A stretch of DNA of 64,000 bases from Holophagae bacterium (lineage in GTDB: Bacteria; Acidobacteriota; Holophagae; Acanthopleuribacterales; Acanthopleuribacteraceae): the NCBI GenBank assembly GCA_029263455.1, contig JAJCXM010000008.1, forward strand, positions 682,001 through 746,000, in the 5' to 3' direction. Position numbers and translations under genes: made by a program. Numbering within the stretch: position 1 is the first letter of the stretch; each line of letters opens with the position of its first letter. The notes beneath the pieces are model-generated. The model did not search any database and was not told the DNA's origin. It saw only the letters and a program-made list of their open reading frames with translations. Of this stretch, positions 28,260-37,149 are shown piece by piece.

Positions 28260-28646
28260 ATGCGACATAGAAAAGGCTACCGCCACCTGAGCCGGACGAC
28301 GAATCAGCGCAAGGCTCTGCTCAAAGGGTTAGCGATCTCTTTGATTGAACATGGTCGGATTACGACGACTGTTCCTAAGGCAAAAGAACTAAGACGTTAT
28401 GTTGAACGTTTGATCACGATTGCCAAGCGTCAAAGTCCCCATGCGCACCGACTGGTGTTCGCTAAGCTGCAGAATAAGGAAGCGACCAAGAAGGTCCTGG
28501 ACGAATACGGCCCACGTTTCGAGACACGCAATGGCGGCTATACCCGAATTCTCAGAAAAGGACGCCGGTTAGGCGACGCCGCTGAAATGGCCTACATCGA
28601 ACTTGTAGATGCCTTGGAGACCCCTAGCGCTGCCGCTAGCAACTAA
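28260..28646 (+). CDS. rplQ: 50S ribosomal protein L17
   Basis: L17 is a late 50S protein and the usual last gene of the alpha operon. The 128-residue sequence begins [25 protein letters not shown] and contains the [29 protein letters not shown] segment. It follows rpoA by 13 bases and is followed by a strong terminator. Confidence 0.98.
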   Translation: MRHRKGYRHLSRTTNQRKALLKGLAISLIEHGRITTTVPKAKELRRYVERLITIAKRQSPHAHRLVFAKLQNKEATKKVLDEYGPRFETRNGGYTRILRKGRRLGDAAEMAYIELVDALETPSAAASN

Positions 28647-28666
28647 CAGTTCCTTATCCATAAAAT

Positions 28667-28698
28667 ACAAAGGGCCAAGCATATGCTTGGCCCTTTGT
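28667..28698. terminator. Strong bidirectional terminator ending the ribosomal block
   Basis: A 14-bp stem ACAAAGGGCCAAGC / GCTTGGCCCTTTGT with a four-base loop lies 20 bases after rplQ, flanked by A/T-rich sequence on both sides. It can serve rplQ on the plus strand and the leftward gene ending at 28723 on the minus strand. Confidence 0.85.
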
Positions 28699-28722
28699 GT
28701 ATTTATCAGCGTTTGAAGCGCG

Positions 28723-29337
28723 TTATTCGGTTGCTGCTGGCTGGTACTTGGGTGGTATTTTGAAGAGGCTAGGGTCGAATGCGACTTTGTCTTGGCCTAA
28801 GAAGGCCAGCTCCATTGCCTCTTCTAGCTGCTTCTCAATTGTCACAGCTACACGCACGCGAACGGGAAATCCTTGTGGCGTATCGTCCCTGAAGACCGAT
28901 GATCTTGCCATTCCTAGCGCATAGTCAATTAGTGGCTTCCACGCCTCATCGCCAACTTCACCAAACCAGATTTCAACCTGATATGGGACCTCACCTGCTG
29001 GCTGTACATACTGGTAAACCGTGCACGGGATTCCGTTCCACTCCCGTTCAAAGGGCTCGGCTTTGTTGAATTGCATCAAATCTTCCTCATCTTGAGCGGC
29101 AGCACCTTTTACGTATGTCTGTGCCAAATGATCGAGGAGGGTTTCTTCTCCTGACTGCAAGTCCAAAATCTTCGAAGTATCCGAACCAAAATCTATCCTA
29201 AGTTTGTGACCGGCCAACCAGAATTCTTGATAGTGGACAGATCCCAATCGACCAGGTAGATTAGCCTGTGATTCCTTGAACTCAAGATGAATCATCGGTT
29301 CATTTAGCCACACCGTTAACGCCATCACTAAGAACAT
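28723..29337 (-). CDS. Exported DUF4412-like protein
   Basis: The 204-residue product starts with a short hydrophobic segment (residues 1-12), probably a signal. The body resembles the protein at 8272-8973: HYQEFWLAGHKLRIDFGSDTS, then a statement of a stored value (KILDLQSGEETLLDHLAQTYVKG) and a C-terminal FKIPPKYQP. This is the general pattern of DUF4412-type envelope proteins of unknown function. It faces the terminator after rplQ, is probably monocistronic, and has GTGAGGA upstream of its ATG. Confidence 0.65.
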   Translation of the reverse strand: MFLVMALTVWLNEPMIHLEFKESQANLPGRLGSVHYQEFWLAGHKLRIDFGSDTSKILDLQSGEETLLDHLAQTYVKGAAAQDEEDLMQFNKAEPFEREWNGIPCTVYQYVQPAGEVPYQVEIWFGEVGDEAWKPLIDYALGMARSSVFRDDTPQGFPVRVRVAVTIEKQLEEAMELAFLGQDKVAFDPSLFKIPPKYQPAATE

Positions 29338-29396
29338 CAGCCAAGTTCCTCACCTTCATTTTTAATAAGATAACACAGGCAGTCTGAGGCATGAGT

Positions 29397-30137
29397 ATGA
29401 CATCAAAACCCCATTTCTTGACCTTAGTTACGGGCGATGCCTCAAGCTATACTCAGTCTAATTACGGCGATTATGCCGATTTGTTTGAGAGGCTTCTGCA
29501 AAGGGACGGTGACCGCTGGAGCAGACGAGACGTAGTGCGTGGAGGGGTGAAGGATTTACCCCCGCATGTTGACGCAGTTTTGGTCACCGGTAGCGCAGCT
29601 ACAGCCCATGAACGGATGCCTTGGATGAGAGCATTGGAATCGACACTATTAGATTTCTTGGACCGTTCGGTTCCGGTGCTAGGCGTGTGTTTTGGACATC
29701 AGATCCTGGCTTTGGCGTTAGGCGGACGAACCGAACGGAACCCTTTAGGCTGGGAGATCGGCTCAGCAGCATTGACGATTCAGTCATCCGGGCCCTGGCT
29801 TCCCGAAAGAATAGAGGCGTTGCCGCCTTTACTGCAAATTCATCGAGACCATGTAGCTGAGGCTCCCAAAACGGCACTTATCCACGCTAGCTCAAGTCAA
29901 ACAGCTGTTCAAATGTACAGTGTTGATGGCTTAGCTTTAGGGGTTCAGGGTCATCCCGAATTTACGATGGATATTTTGCAGGACTTGGTGAAGTCACGTG
30001 TCACGGCAGGGACGATGTCTGCTCAACATCTACAAGATGTTCAACAGTCGAAGCAGTCGCAACCGGAGTTCTGGCGGACGCATTTGCGATCTTTTATCGA
30101 ACAGCGGTCATTAAAGTCCCAGCAAGGTCCTAAGTAG
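29397..30137 (+). CDS. Class I glutamine amidotransferase-like protein
   Basis: The 246-residue protein has the triad expected of class I glutaminases: the nucleophile Cys in VLGVCFGHQILALALGG, and His and Glu in VQGHPEF. It is a stand-alone domain, like GMP-synthase-type amidotransferase homologues that hydrolyse gamma-glutamyl bonds or supply ammonia to an unknown synthase. No synthase partner is adjacent. I choose ATG 29397, 7 bases after GAGG; ATG 29391 would be too close. Its 3' end overlaps the convergent membrane-protein gene by 27 bases. Confidence 0.88.
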   Translation: MTSKPHFLTLVTGDASSYTQSNYGDYADLFERLLQRDGDRWSRRDVVRGGVKDLPPHVDAVLVTGSAATAHERMPWMRALESTLLDFLDRSVPVLGVCFGHQILALALGGRTERNPLGWEIGSAALTIQSSGPWLPERIEALPPLLQIHRDHVAEAPKTALIHASSSQTAVQMYSVDGLALGVQGHPEFTMDILQDLVKSRVTAGTMSAQHLQDVQQSKQSQPEFWRTHLRSFIEQRSLKSQQGPK

Positions 30138-30452
30138 CATCGAGAAGAACCAAATGAGTAGGGCGCCTGAAAAGATGGATCCCATGGATTTCGCTTTGAA
30201 ATCTTCGACCAAGAGATCGGTAATGAACAGTATGAAGCTATTAACTAACCAGCCAATTAAGCCTAGTGTGACCCATGAGATGATTGCCAAGAATGCGCCC
30301 AAAAGGCCCCAGATGATCGCATGGATAAGTCCGTAGACTAGAGCTACCCAAATGTAGGTACTGTTTTTCTTTGCGTCAAGACCAGGTATCAGTTTGAAGG
30401 TAATGAAGACAACAAATGTAAGAATAAGCCAATGTACTATGAGTGCAATCAT
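30111..30452 (-). CDS. YvlD / phage-holin-family-4 small membrane protein
   Basis: The 113-residue protein has four hydrophobic helices and the features of the PF04020 family (YvlD, phage holin family 4): FKLIPGLDAKKNSTYIWVALVYGLIHA, then WVTLGLIGWLVNSFILFITDLLVEDF. Members occur in non-phage contexts and their role in the membrane is unclear. The gene overlaps the end of the convergent amidotransferase gene by 27 bases, so antisense effects are possible. Confidence 0.8.
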   Translation of the reverse strand: MIALIVHWLILTFVVFITFKLIPGLDAKKNSTYIWVALVYGLIHAIIWGLLGAFLAIISWVTLGLIGWLVNSFILFITDLLVEDFKAKSMGSIFSGALLIWFFSMLLRTLLGL

Positions 30453-30626
30453 TCAAAATCTCCCCAATTTGAAATTCCTTTATTCTAATCGCAAAACTGC
30501 CATTGTTGGCAACGGACATTCAAGCTATATGATGTTCATCATTTTCTTTTTGTTGGACTTGCGCTAATTTATGCATGATTAAGCCTGCGCACAAGAGAGC
30601 GTTGGCCGCTGTTGGAGTATGCTTAC

Positions 30627-31703
30627 GTGACTATGACCATTGAAGAGTGCGAAGTGGGTATTGAAAACAATTTACATGACCGTTTTTTGCGACGGTTCTT
30701 GCGAGACTACTTGAATAGGTATGTGTTATTGCCGCTCGCCTTTTCGATTGATAAAGGACGCTTCCAAGTTGCCGGACGCGCCCAAAACAACAATTGTTTT
30801 TTTGACCGAGGCACGGAATACGACCTCACTCGTCTTCTTGCTGAACTCGAGGTGCCCTCGTCAATTACCGTTGGCGGTGATTTTGTGATTGGTCATGACT
30901 ATGGACAGTTGCGTGACTACGGTGAAGTTGAACTGGATATCGGAATCACGATCTTTGATACGGCCAACCACGGTTATGATTCTTTATTCTTATCAAGCCA
31001 TATTCGTAGTTATGTCCTCAATATGGTCGACAGTCACTTAAGGCGCTTTGGAAATGTGGAATCTTCTCTGTTTGAAGAACTTAATGACATGATGAGAGGG
31101 CCTATCACGCACGACCTTTTGGTCAACACATTGCCCTTGCGACAACGCTCCCACGGGGCGGCGGGCATTCACGGCCAACTGCACACAGATAGCAACGATT
31201 TCAACTTTTTCTGTGCCGGACTACCGCTTTTTTATTATCAATCGGCCCGCAATCAGTTTTTCTATCTGGAGCCCGACAAGGGACCACCGCTGGGCTATTT
31301 TGCGAACAAGGAGCCTTTGCGAAAACGCTATGTGCCACATAATGTACAAATTCAACCCGGTGATTACTTGATCATGGCTACTGACGGGTGTTTCGAATCT
31401 GAACTTGCTGACGAAGAACTGGATCCCATTGCGGTGCCTTCCAATCCAGTTAAGCATTATCAGTTCCAATCAAATTCGTCCCTGCGCGTTATGTCAAGTT
31501 TCAACGAAATCCACCTCGAATTAAGCGACGACTATCCGCCCTTTAATGATGCGGCAGTCACGTCATTTTGCGCGATCTTGGAACCTTATCTCAAACGTGG
31601 CGCTTCACCTGAGCGGACGGTGGATGAAGCCCTTTTTGAGATTGAACATGATCGCTTTTTTCCCCGAGACGACCGCTCACTCATTCTGGTGCGAGCTAAA
31701 TAG
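30627..31703 (+). CDS. SpoIIE/RsbU-type PP2C serine phosphatase, stand-alone
   Basis: The 358-residue protein matches the SpoIIE phosphatase domain, which removes phosphate from STAS-type anti-anti-sigma proteins and other Ser/Thr phosphoproteins. The metal-binding Asp positions are present: VGGDFVIGHDYGQ (GGD), ITIFDTANHGYDS in place of the usual DVSGHG, PGDYLIMATDGCFE (TDG) and the closing FPRDDRSLILV. There is no PAS, GAF, HAMP or membrane segment. GTG 30627 lies 9 bases after GGAG and is preferred over ATG 30633. No anti-sigma partner gene is adjacent; it faces fbp convergently with no gap. Confidence 0.78.
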   Translation: MTMTIEECEVGIENNLHDRFLRRFLRDYLNRYVLLPLAFSIDKGRFQVAGRAQNNNCFFDRGTEYDLTRLLAELEVPSSITVGGDFVIGHDYGQLRDYGEVELDIGITIFDTANHGYDSLFLSSHIRSYVLNMVDSHLRRFGNVESSLFEELNDMMRGPITHDLLVNTLPLRQRSHGAAGIHGQLHTDSNDFNFFCAGLPLFYYQSARNQFFYLEPDKGPPLGYFANKEPLRKRYVPHNVQIQPGDYLIMATDGCFESELADEELDPIAVPSNPVKHYQFQSNSSLRVMSSFNEIHLELSDDYPPFNDAAVTSFCAILEPYLKRGASPERTVDEALFEIEHDRFFPRDDRSLILVRAK

Positions 31704-32720
31704 TTATTTCGCTTCCTGTTGGGTCAGGAAAAACTGAGCTTGTCTCACGTCTGCGCTACTGCCTATAAACAGTGGCTCTCGTTGATGCAATCGTTTGGGC
31801 TCTATCTCCATAATTCGTTGGTGACCGTCAATGGCCATGCCACCCGATTGTTCAATGATGAATGCCATGGGATTACATTCATACATGAGACGCAATTTGC
31901 CGCTGGGATTGGTTTTGGTGCGGGGATAAAAGAAAACGCCACCGTAGAACAAGGTGCGGTGGATATCTGCGACTAAAGTACCGATATAACGAAGACTGTA
32001 AGGACGTCCTGTTGCCGGATCATCTTCGATCAAATAGCGCATGTAATTTTTGAGGCCTTCGTCCCACAGATGATAATAGCCTTGATTAGTACTGTAATAT
32101 TTGCCACGAGCAGGGATTTGGATGTTGGGATGGGAAAGCAGGAACTCGCCGATACCTGGATCCAAGGTGAATCCGTTGACACCATGTCCTGTGGTATAGA
32201 CCAACATCGTACTAGAACCGTATAGAACGTATCCGGCAGCAACTTGACTGTCACCGCGTTGCAGCGCTTCTTTTCGTAAACCTTCGACCGTGCCTTCTTG
32301 ATGTTGACGACGGTAAATTGAGAATATCGTTCCAATTGATACATTGACGTCGATATTGGAAGAACCGTCCAGCGGGTCGAACAAAACGATGTATTCACCG
32401 CTGTCTTCTTCGCGAATGGGGATAATATCTTCTTCTTCCTCGGATCCTAGGACACAACATTGACCGCCCAAACTGAGTGACTTGATGATCTCGCGGTGGG
32501 CAAAATCATCCAGCTTCTTGACTTCTTCGCCGTGGACATTAGTCGCATTGGTCAGTCCAAGGATGTCTACTAAACCGGCCTTGTTGACTTCCCTGTTAAT
32601 GACCTTGGCGGCTAGCGAGATGTCGTACAGAATCCGAGACAATTCGCCCGATGAATATCGGAATTCAATTTGGCGGTCCAAGATGAAACGATCTAGAGTC
32701 ACAATCGAGGATTTTGGCAA
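31704..32720 (-). CDS. fbp: Fructose-1,6-bisphosphatase, class I
   Basis: The enzyme hydrolyses fructose 1,6-bisphosphate to fructose 6-phosphate in gluconeogenesis. The 338-residue length and the motifs VLFDPLDGSSNIDVNVSIGTIFSIY, the LGSEEEEDIIPI metal site and the C-terminal CNPMAFIIEQSGGMAIDG are those of class I FBPases. Translation starts at TTG 32720 with AAGGAG about 9 bases upstream. It is apparently monocistronic and its stop abuts the stop of the phosphatase gene on the other strand. Confidence 0.96.
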   Translation of the reverse strand: MPKSSIVTLDRFILDRQIEFRYSSGELSRILYDISLAAKVINREVNKAGLVDILGLTNATNVHGEEVKKLDDFAHREIIKSLSLGGQCCVLGSEEEEDIIPIREEDSGEYIVLFDPLDGSSNIDVNVSIGTIFSIYRRQHQEGTVEGLRKEALQRGDSQVAAGYVLYGSSTMLVYTTGHGVNGFTLDPGIGEFLLSHPNIQIPARGKYYSTNQGYYHLWDEGLKNYMRYLIEDDPATGRPYSLRYIGTLVADIHRTLFYGGVFFYPRTKTNPSGKLRLMYECNPMAFIIEQSGGMAIDGHQRIMEIEPKRLHQREPLFIGSSADVRQAQFFLTQQEAK

Positions 32721-32858
32721 AGAATTCTCCTTAATTTATGCTTTCAACCATCTTAACAGCATGTAGCCTAATAGGTGATGCTAGCTCATTATTAATTGAT
32801 TCCACGGGCCCCTATGTTCATTTATTTACCTCCAACCTGAAGTCTCAAGTTCCTCGGC

Positions 32859-35024
32859 TCAGAAGCGAAAATCATAGGTGAGACGGATGTTACGTCCCGG
32901 TAACGGCGCACGGTCTTTGATGAATGAAGTGTGAATCACGACCTGTTCGTTGCTAAGGTTTTGGGCGTGTAAACTTACTTCATGGACCGTCGCGGCCCAA
33001 AAAAACTGAAAACCAGCAGACCAATCAATAGTCACAAACTCAGGGGTGTGCGTTTCAAAGGGGGCCAAGTTATGTTGTGCGGAAACATGTAATATCTCCA
33101 ACACACTCCAGGTTTGTTGTCCCTCGTAGCGAATCCTTGATCCTAGACGCCAGGGAGGGATACGAGGCAGTGGCTCAGAGTCCAATTCCAGCTGGGCGCG
33201 TACAAGATCTGAAAAAAGTTCGAATTCAATGTGGTGAGGATCGCGGTGTAATAAATTGAAGTCCAGGTGAACTTCGCCGCCCCAAAACACGGCATCTGCT
33301 TGGTCATAGACATATTCTGGCAGTCCTTCAATATGGCGCCCACTGCGACGTTCATAAATGAAATCGCCAATTTCGTTGCGGAAAACCGTGAATTCGCCTT
33401 TCCAACTACCGATGTGTTTACGCAAACCAAACTCAAGCCCAAGCGCGCTCTCCATATCAAGTTCAGGATTGCCGACTTCGAATGAATCAGTCGCCAAGTG
33501 GGCTCCAAATGCATATAACTCTTCGGGAGCAGGTGCGCGCACAGATTTTGCCACATTGAGTGTGTACAACAGGCTCGAATCTCTATTCATGACCATACCC
33601 GCAGCCCACGATAGACCGGAATAGGTAACGGATTCGTTAAGATCAGTGTCGATGCGCTGCGACTCGAATCTCGCTCCCAATTGAAGCGCCCAGGCCTCCC
33701 GTTCAAGATCTTCAACGGCAAACACACCCCAATTAAGTGTCTCATTAGCAGGTACAAAGGCTTCGTCTCCGATGGCCTCAAAATTGCGCGTCCGCAGATG
33801 TCCACCAATCGATCCGCGGAAACCCGCTAATACTTGATGATGGGATTCCAATCGACCCTCAAAAAATTGGTTCTTGAACAGCGTGCCCGCGACGTCCGAT
33901 TCAATTTCGATATGTTCGTAATCAGTAAATGCAGATTGAAAGGTGACCTGTTCAATAATGCCCGTACGTTCTAAGGCACCACGTAAATCGATCCTTTCTT
34001 GTGACTGGTCGATGCGCACAAAATCCTGCGCAGAATCGCCACCACTTCCTGGTAATCCATACTGGTAGTCCAATTGCGTTAGGGCTAGGCCGATGTAGGC
34101 CGATTCAGAGATCCAGGACGCGCCCACTGTACCCTTGAATTTGTTGGTTGATGAGTTAGCTAGTTCGTCATGGCCAAATTCGTCGCGATCTGAGAGTTCA
34201 TAATCATCGCTTTGTCGGTCAACAAGATCTAGGTGCCAAGCCATTTGGCGTATGGCACCGTCAATATCCATGCTTACTATTTGTTCATTTGCGACGCTGT
34301 CTAGTCCTATGTTTGCGCGTCCGGTGATGATTTGATCGGGCAGGAATTCGGGAATGCGGTCGTCCAAGACATTGATCACGCCGCCCATGCCATTTGCGCC
34401 GAACCTTAGTGTAGCGGGCCCGCGCAATACCTCGATACGGTCAGCTGCTTGGGTGTCCAAGGTGATGGCGTGGTCTGCACTGACCGCGGAAACGACACCC
34501 GATTCAATGCCACCTTCCAAGACGCGCACGCGATTGCCCGTAAGGCCACGTATGATTGGCCTACTGGCTGCAACGCCATAAGATGAGGCGCTAATACCCG
34601 CTTCCATGTTTAAGGTCGCACCTAAGCTTGCTTGTCTTTGGATGTCCAAATCATGACCCGAAAGAACACTTATCGTTTGTGAAGAATCATGTGCGTTCAT
34701 TCTTGAGGAATGACCTGAAACGGTCTGTTCTTGGTGGATGCTAAAATCCAAGACAATATCGATGTTGACTGAGACTTGGTCAACTACGATCCCACGATCC
34801 GAAGAACCGTAGCGCGTTGACTCTGTTACCAGTTTGTATTGACCGAATGGCACTTCGTCAAAACTGAATTGGCCATTCTGATCGGTCTTTGTTTGTCGCC
34901 GCAAATCAGTCAACTTGACGATGACCGAACCTTGAATCTGCCCCTCGATAGACACAACACGACCATGAATACTGCCCATTGTGGGATTTCCTGTCGCGGC
35001 AAAGACAAAAAAGAAAATCAGCAT
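32859..35024 (-). CDS. TonB-dependent outer-membrane receptor, ZnuD-like
   Basis: The 721-residue protein has a short signal peptide, then a carboxypeptidase-regulatory-like beta-sandwich (residues about 17-95: GSIHGRVVSIEG, GQFSFDEVPFGQYKL). A plug follows (RPIIRGLTGNRVRVLEGG, then DTQAADRIEVLRGPATLRFG and GGVINVLD) and a 22-strand barrel ending in Phe (LTYDFRF). The DHAITLDTQAADRIEVLRGP stretch is typical of ZnuD-type zinc receptors. It is the last gene of a three-gene leftward operon with a small His/Cys-rich protein and an intradiol-dioxygenase-fold protein, which supports metal uptake. The substrate remains inference. Confidence 0.85.
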   Translation of the reverse strand: MLIFFFVFAATGNPTMGSIHGRVVSIEGQIQGSVIVKLTDLRRQTKTDQNGQFSFDEVPFGQYKLVTESTRYGSSDRGIVVDQVSVNIDIVLDFSIHQEQTVSGHSSRMNAHDSSQTISVLSGHDLDIQRQASLGATLNMEAGISASSYGVAASRPIIRGLTGNRVRVLEGGIESGVVSAVSADHAITLDTQAADRIEVLRGPATLRFGANGMGGVINVLDDRIPEFLPDQIITGRANIGLDSVANEQIVSMDIDGAIRQMAWHLDLVDRQSDDYELSDRDEFGHDELANSSTNKFKGTVGASWISESAYIGLALTQLDYQYGLPGSGGDSAQDFVRIDQSQERIDLRGALERTGIIEQVTFQSAFTDYEHIEIESDVAGTLFKNQFFEGRLESHHQVLAGFRGSIGGHLRTRNFEAIGDEAFVPANETLNWGVFAVEDLEREAWALQLGARFESQRIDTDLNESVTYSGLSWAAGMVMNRDSSLLYTLNVAKSVRAPAPEELYAFGAHLATDSFEVGNPELDMESALGLEFGLRKHIGSWKGEFTVFRNEIGDFIYERRSGRHIEGLPEYVYDQADAVFWGGEVHLDFNLLHRDPHHIEFELFSDLVRAQLELDSEPLPRIPPWRLGSRIRYEGQQTWSVLEILHVSAQHNLAPFETHTPEFVTIDWSAGFQFFWAATVHEVSLHAQNLSNEQVVIHTSFIKDRAPLPGRNIRLTYDFRF

Positions 35025-35067
35025 CTTATGCTCCTACTTGATAACGAATTTCGATTGATAGAAGACG

Positions 35068-35382
35068 TTATTTAGGTGGAGCACGTGACTTTTTACCCTG
35101 CACCAGCAGCACCGTCAGTGCTGTTGGAGATTGGCTGACATTGATCTCGTCAATCGGAATGTTGCGCTGAATAAATCCGAAGCTCGAAAGATAAGGACAG
35201 GGCAGGTTACACATCAGACATGGACCATCATGTCCGTGATCTAATGGGATGGCGAAGTTTTGTTCGCTTTGGGTCGCTTGCCCATTGGCTTGCCATACAG
35301 TCGCGTGGTGGCCTTCGACGCGGTGTGCCAGTGGCACCATCATCATCAGCAAGGCTGTAATAGCGGGTATGACTTTAAGCAT
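35068..35382 (-). CDS. Small exported His/Cys-rich protein (DUF2946-like)
   Basis: The 104-residue product has a signal peptide (residues 1-23) and then a metal-ligand-rich stretch: EGHHATVW, LDHGHDGPC and LMCNLPCP. The C-terminus ends SRAPPK, resembling the R(A/G)PP ending of DUF2946-type proteins often found beside TonB receptors. I infer a periplasmic metal-binding or metal-delivery role. It starts 3 bases after the upstream gene's stop and lies 43 bases before the receptor. Confidence 0.65.
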   Translation of the reverse strand: MLKVIPAITALLMMMVPLAHRVEGHHATVWQANGQATQSEQNFAIPLDHGHDGPCLMCNLPCPYLSSFGFIQRNIPIDEINVSQSPTALTVLLVQGKKSRAPPK

Positions 35383-35385
35383 GCA

Positions 35386-35874
35386 CTATTCTAAGCGAAA
35401 GTCGCGACGTACGGTTAAACGACCTTCGTCATCGTGTTGAGATTGCAAAATATCTGCAAAGGCGCCTTTCTTCAATTGGCGCTCAACTCGCCATTTGCTT
35501 ACGTGGGGGTCATCGGCAAACTGGATGGTCGCTCCTGCTGCGGAATAGCCATCAGCCGTTACCCTGAAATGGACATGGGCGGCCATATCTTCGCCTGCAT
35601 AACCTCCAGGCATGATAGTGGAGAAGGCATAATATCCTTGTTTATCAGAGGTCGCGGTTGCCTCTAACCTAGGGTCGCCTTGATTACCTTCCGAGTAATA
35701 GCCTTTGGCATCTGTGTGCCATGCAGTAACTTGCGCGCCCTCAATGGGCGCTCCATCACCATTGACGATTTGACCAGTAATCATTAAACGCGAGCCAGGT
35801 TCCTCGTCACTAGCGATGGCCACAGGATCGCCTAAGAAACCTAATAATGAGAAGGCCATAAGAAAAATGCTCAT
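35386..35874 (-). CDS. Exported intradiol ring-cleavage dioxygenase-fold protein
   Basis: The 162-residue protein has a signal peptide (residues 1-20) and the dioxygenase_C fold: GAPIEGAQVTAWHTDAKGYYSE, RLEATATSDKQGYYAFSTIMPGGY, then AAHVHFRVTADGY. The Tyr and HxH positions used for Fe(III) in catechol dioxygenases are present. However, the protein is periplasmic, short and linked to a TonB receptor, so it may bind a metal or catecholate ligand rather than degrade aromatics. AAGGAG lies 10 bases before ATG 35874, which I prefer over ATG 35898. Confidence 0.75.
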   Translation of the reverse strand: MSIFLMAFSLLGFLGDPVAIASDEEPGSRLMITGQIVNGDGAPIEGAQVTAWHTDAKGYYSEGNQGDPRLEATATSDKQGYYAFSTIMPGGYAGEDMAAHVHFRVTADGYSAAGATIQFADDPHVSKWRVERQLKKGAFADILQSQHDDEGRLTVRRDFRLE

Positions 35875-35899
35875 GAGTGTTCTACTCCTTGTTAGCATG

Positions 35900-35909
35900 T
35901 TTACGTAAA
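35900..35909. promoter_or_regulatory. Palindromic site upstream of the TonB-receptor operon
   Basis: TTTACGTAAA is a perfect 10-base palindrome lying between the divergent start of the receptor operon (35874) and the glycosyltransferase gene (35938). It may be an operator for a metal regulator, but it is short enough to occur by chance. Confidence 0.3.
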
Positions 35910-35937
35910 AGCGGCTACGGAGTTCTTGGGGGCGTCA

Positions 35938-37149
35938 ATGGTTGGGATCTATCCTAAAGAATATGAGCTGAATGCGAAAATAGAGAAACCCATCGATGAC
36001 ATCTACCGAGATCTTGATGCATTTACTTGGGAGCGTCTCGTCAACGAAGGTCCTGACGAGGTACTGTCGCTTGTGGTGCAACCTCCGCTCAAATGGGATG
36101 GACGGCTCGTGAAGGGGATCCTGTTTACCTATGGGGCTGACTACCTGATCGACCGTTTCCCTCAAATTCAAGAGCTATTCAGACTGGTTGTGACCAGTAG
36201 ATGGTGCTCACTGCCGTGGAGTAAACATGCGGATGGAATATTTGGACTATATGATAATCCCAGGCGCTTCGAATGGTTTCGCAGCCAATATCCTCAAAGG
36301 AATAGCCAAGTCATCCTTCCCTTTCAAGAAGCCGATTGGACCAATGAAGCGCTGATTAGACCGATCGCAGATTGCGAAAAGGATGTGGATCTGATTTGTA
36401 TGTCGCGCTTGACATCTTTCAAAAATCTACCTTTCTTGTCGTCGGCGGCGGCCGTCTACAAAAGGAAATATGGCCCACTGAGAGTTTTGCTCTTAAATGG
36501 ATATAGGACTCCGTTTGCAGAATTAGCGCACTCGGAGCAGCAGATCCTGAAATCCATGAGACAGGCTAATCCCTGGTTTGATGAGACATTTGAGCTGCAT
36601 GAATTTGTCGAATGGGGTCAGCTTTCAAAGGTGTTTTCACGTGCTAAGGCCAGCGTAATGACCTCGCTGATTGAAGGCAAAAATCGCGCTATCCACGAAG
36701 CAATGTGTGCCGATCTGCCGCTCTTATGTTTAGCCGACTTCAATCGTTATGCGCGGGGTGATGCTGCGCTCTTTCCTGAAAAAGCTGGCGTGCTTGCACC
36801 TTTTGACCAGGAACAATTCGCGGATGCCGCCTATCATCTCCTGAATCATTTACCCGAATTTAAGGCACGAGAGTCTTATCTTGATGGATTTTCGGGCCTT
36901 AAGCACGTGTATCGGGAAACGCTCGCGTCCTTTTCCGGCCTTGAACCGATCTATCGGGAATATATTCAATCTCCTGATGAGCTGAACCATCATATGTTCA
37001 AGACATATGGCCAAAAACTTGAAAACTATTTGTATGGTCGTGATCCGCAATTGTGGAATCGAGTTTCAGGCGACCGGCAGCACAAACTTATGTTGGAGTA
37101 TCACTTTGGTTGTCTAGTTCGGGGTCCTCACCTTGGCGGCGGTCAATGA
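35938..37149 (+). CDS. Glycosyltransferase family 4-like protein
   Basis: The 403-residue protein has a GT-B-like layout: a C-terminal domain with DLICMSRLTSFKNLPFL, then VFSRAKASVMTSLIEGKNRAIHEAMCADLPLLCL, which resembles the ExxxxxxxE sugar-nucleotide site of GT4 enzymes (here EGKNRAIHEAM). No signal or membrane helix is visible, so it is cytosolic. ATG 35938 lies 5 bases after GGGGG and is preferred over TTG 35926. The acceptor and donor are unknown. Its 3' end overlaps the convergent DUF6065 gene by 62 bases, an unusually long overlap. Confidence 0.75.
   Translation: MVGIYPKEYELNAKIEKPIDDIYRDLDAFTWERLVNEGPDEVLSLVVQPPLKWDGRLVKGILFTYGADYLIDRFPQIQELFRLVVTSRWCSLPWSKHADGIFGLYDNPRRFEWFRSQYPQRNSQVILPFQEADWTNEALIRPIADCEKDVDLICMSRLTSFKNLPFLSSAAAVYKRKYGPLRVLLLNGYRTPFAELAHSEQQILKSMRQANPWFDETFELHEFVEWGQLSKVFSRAKASVMTSLIEGKNRAIHEAMCADLPLLCLADFNRYARGDAALFPEKAGVLAPFDQEQFADAAYHLLNHLPEFKARESYLDGFSGLKHVYRETLASFSGLEPIYREYIQSPDELNHHMFKTYGQKLENYLYGRDPQLWNRVSGDRQHKLMLEYHFGCLVRGPHLGGGQ

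Noticed and set aside
10560-28692. Palindrome AAGCATATGCTT upstream of the GWxTD gene, also present in the rplQ terminator
   Set aside because: Short shared palindrome in unrelated contexts; best explained by chance.
3711-30572. Shared 12-base sequence (GCGCTAATTTAT) upstream of the DMT transporter and the SpoIIE-type phosphatase
   Set aside because: Matches of this length are expected many times by chance in a window of this size, and no good -35 elements align in both.
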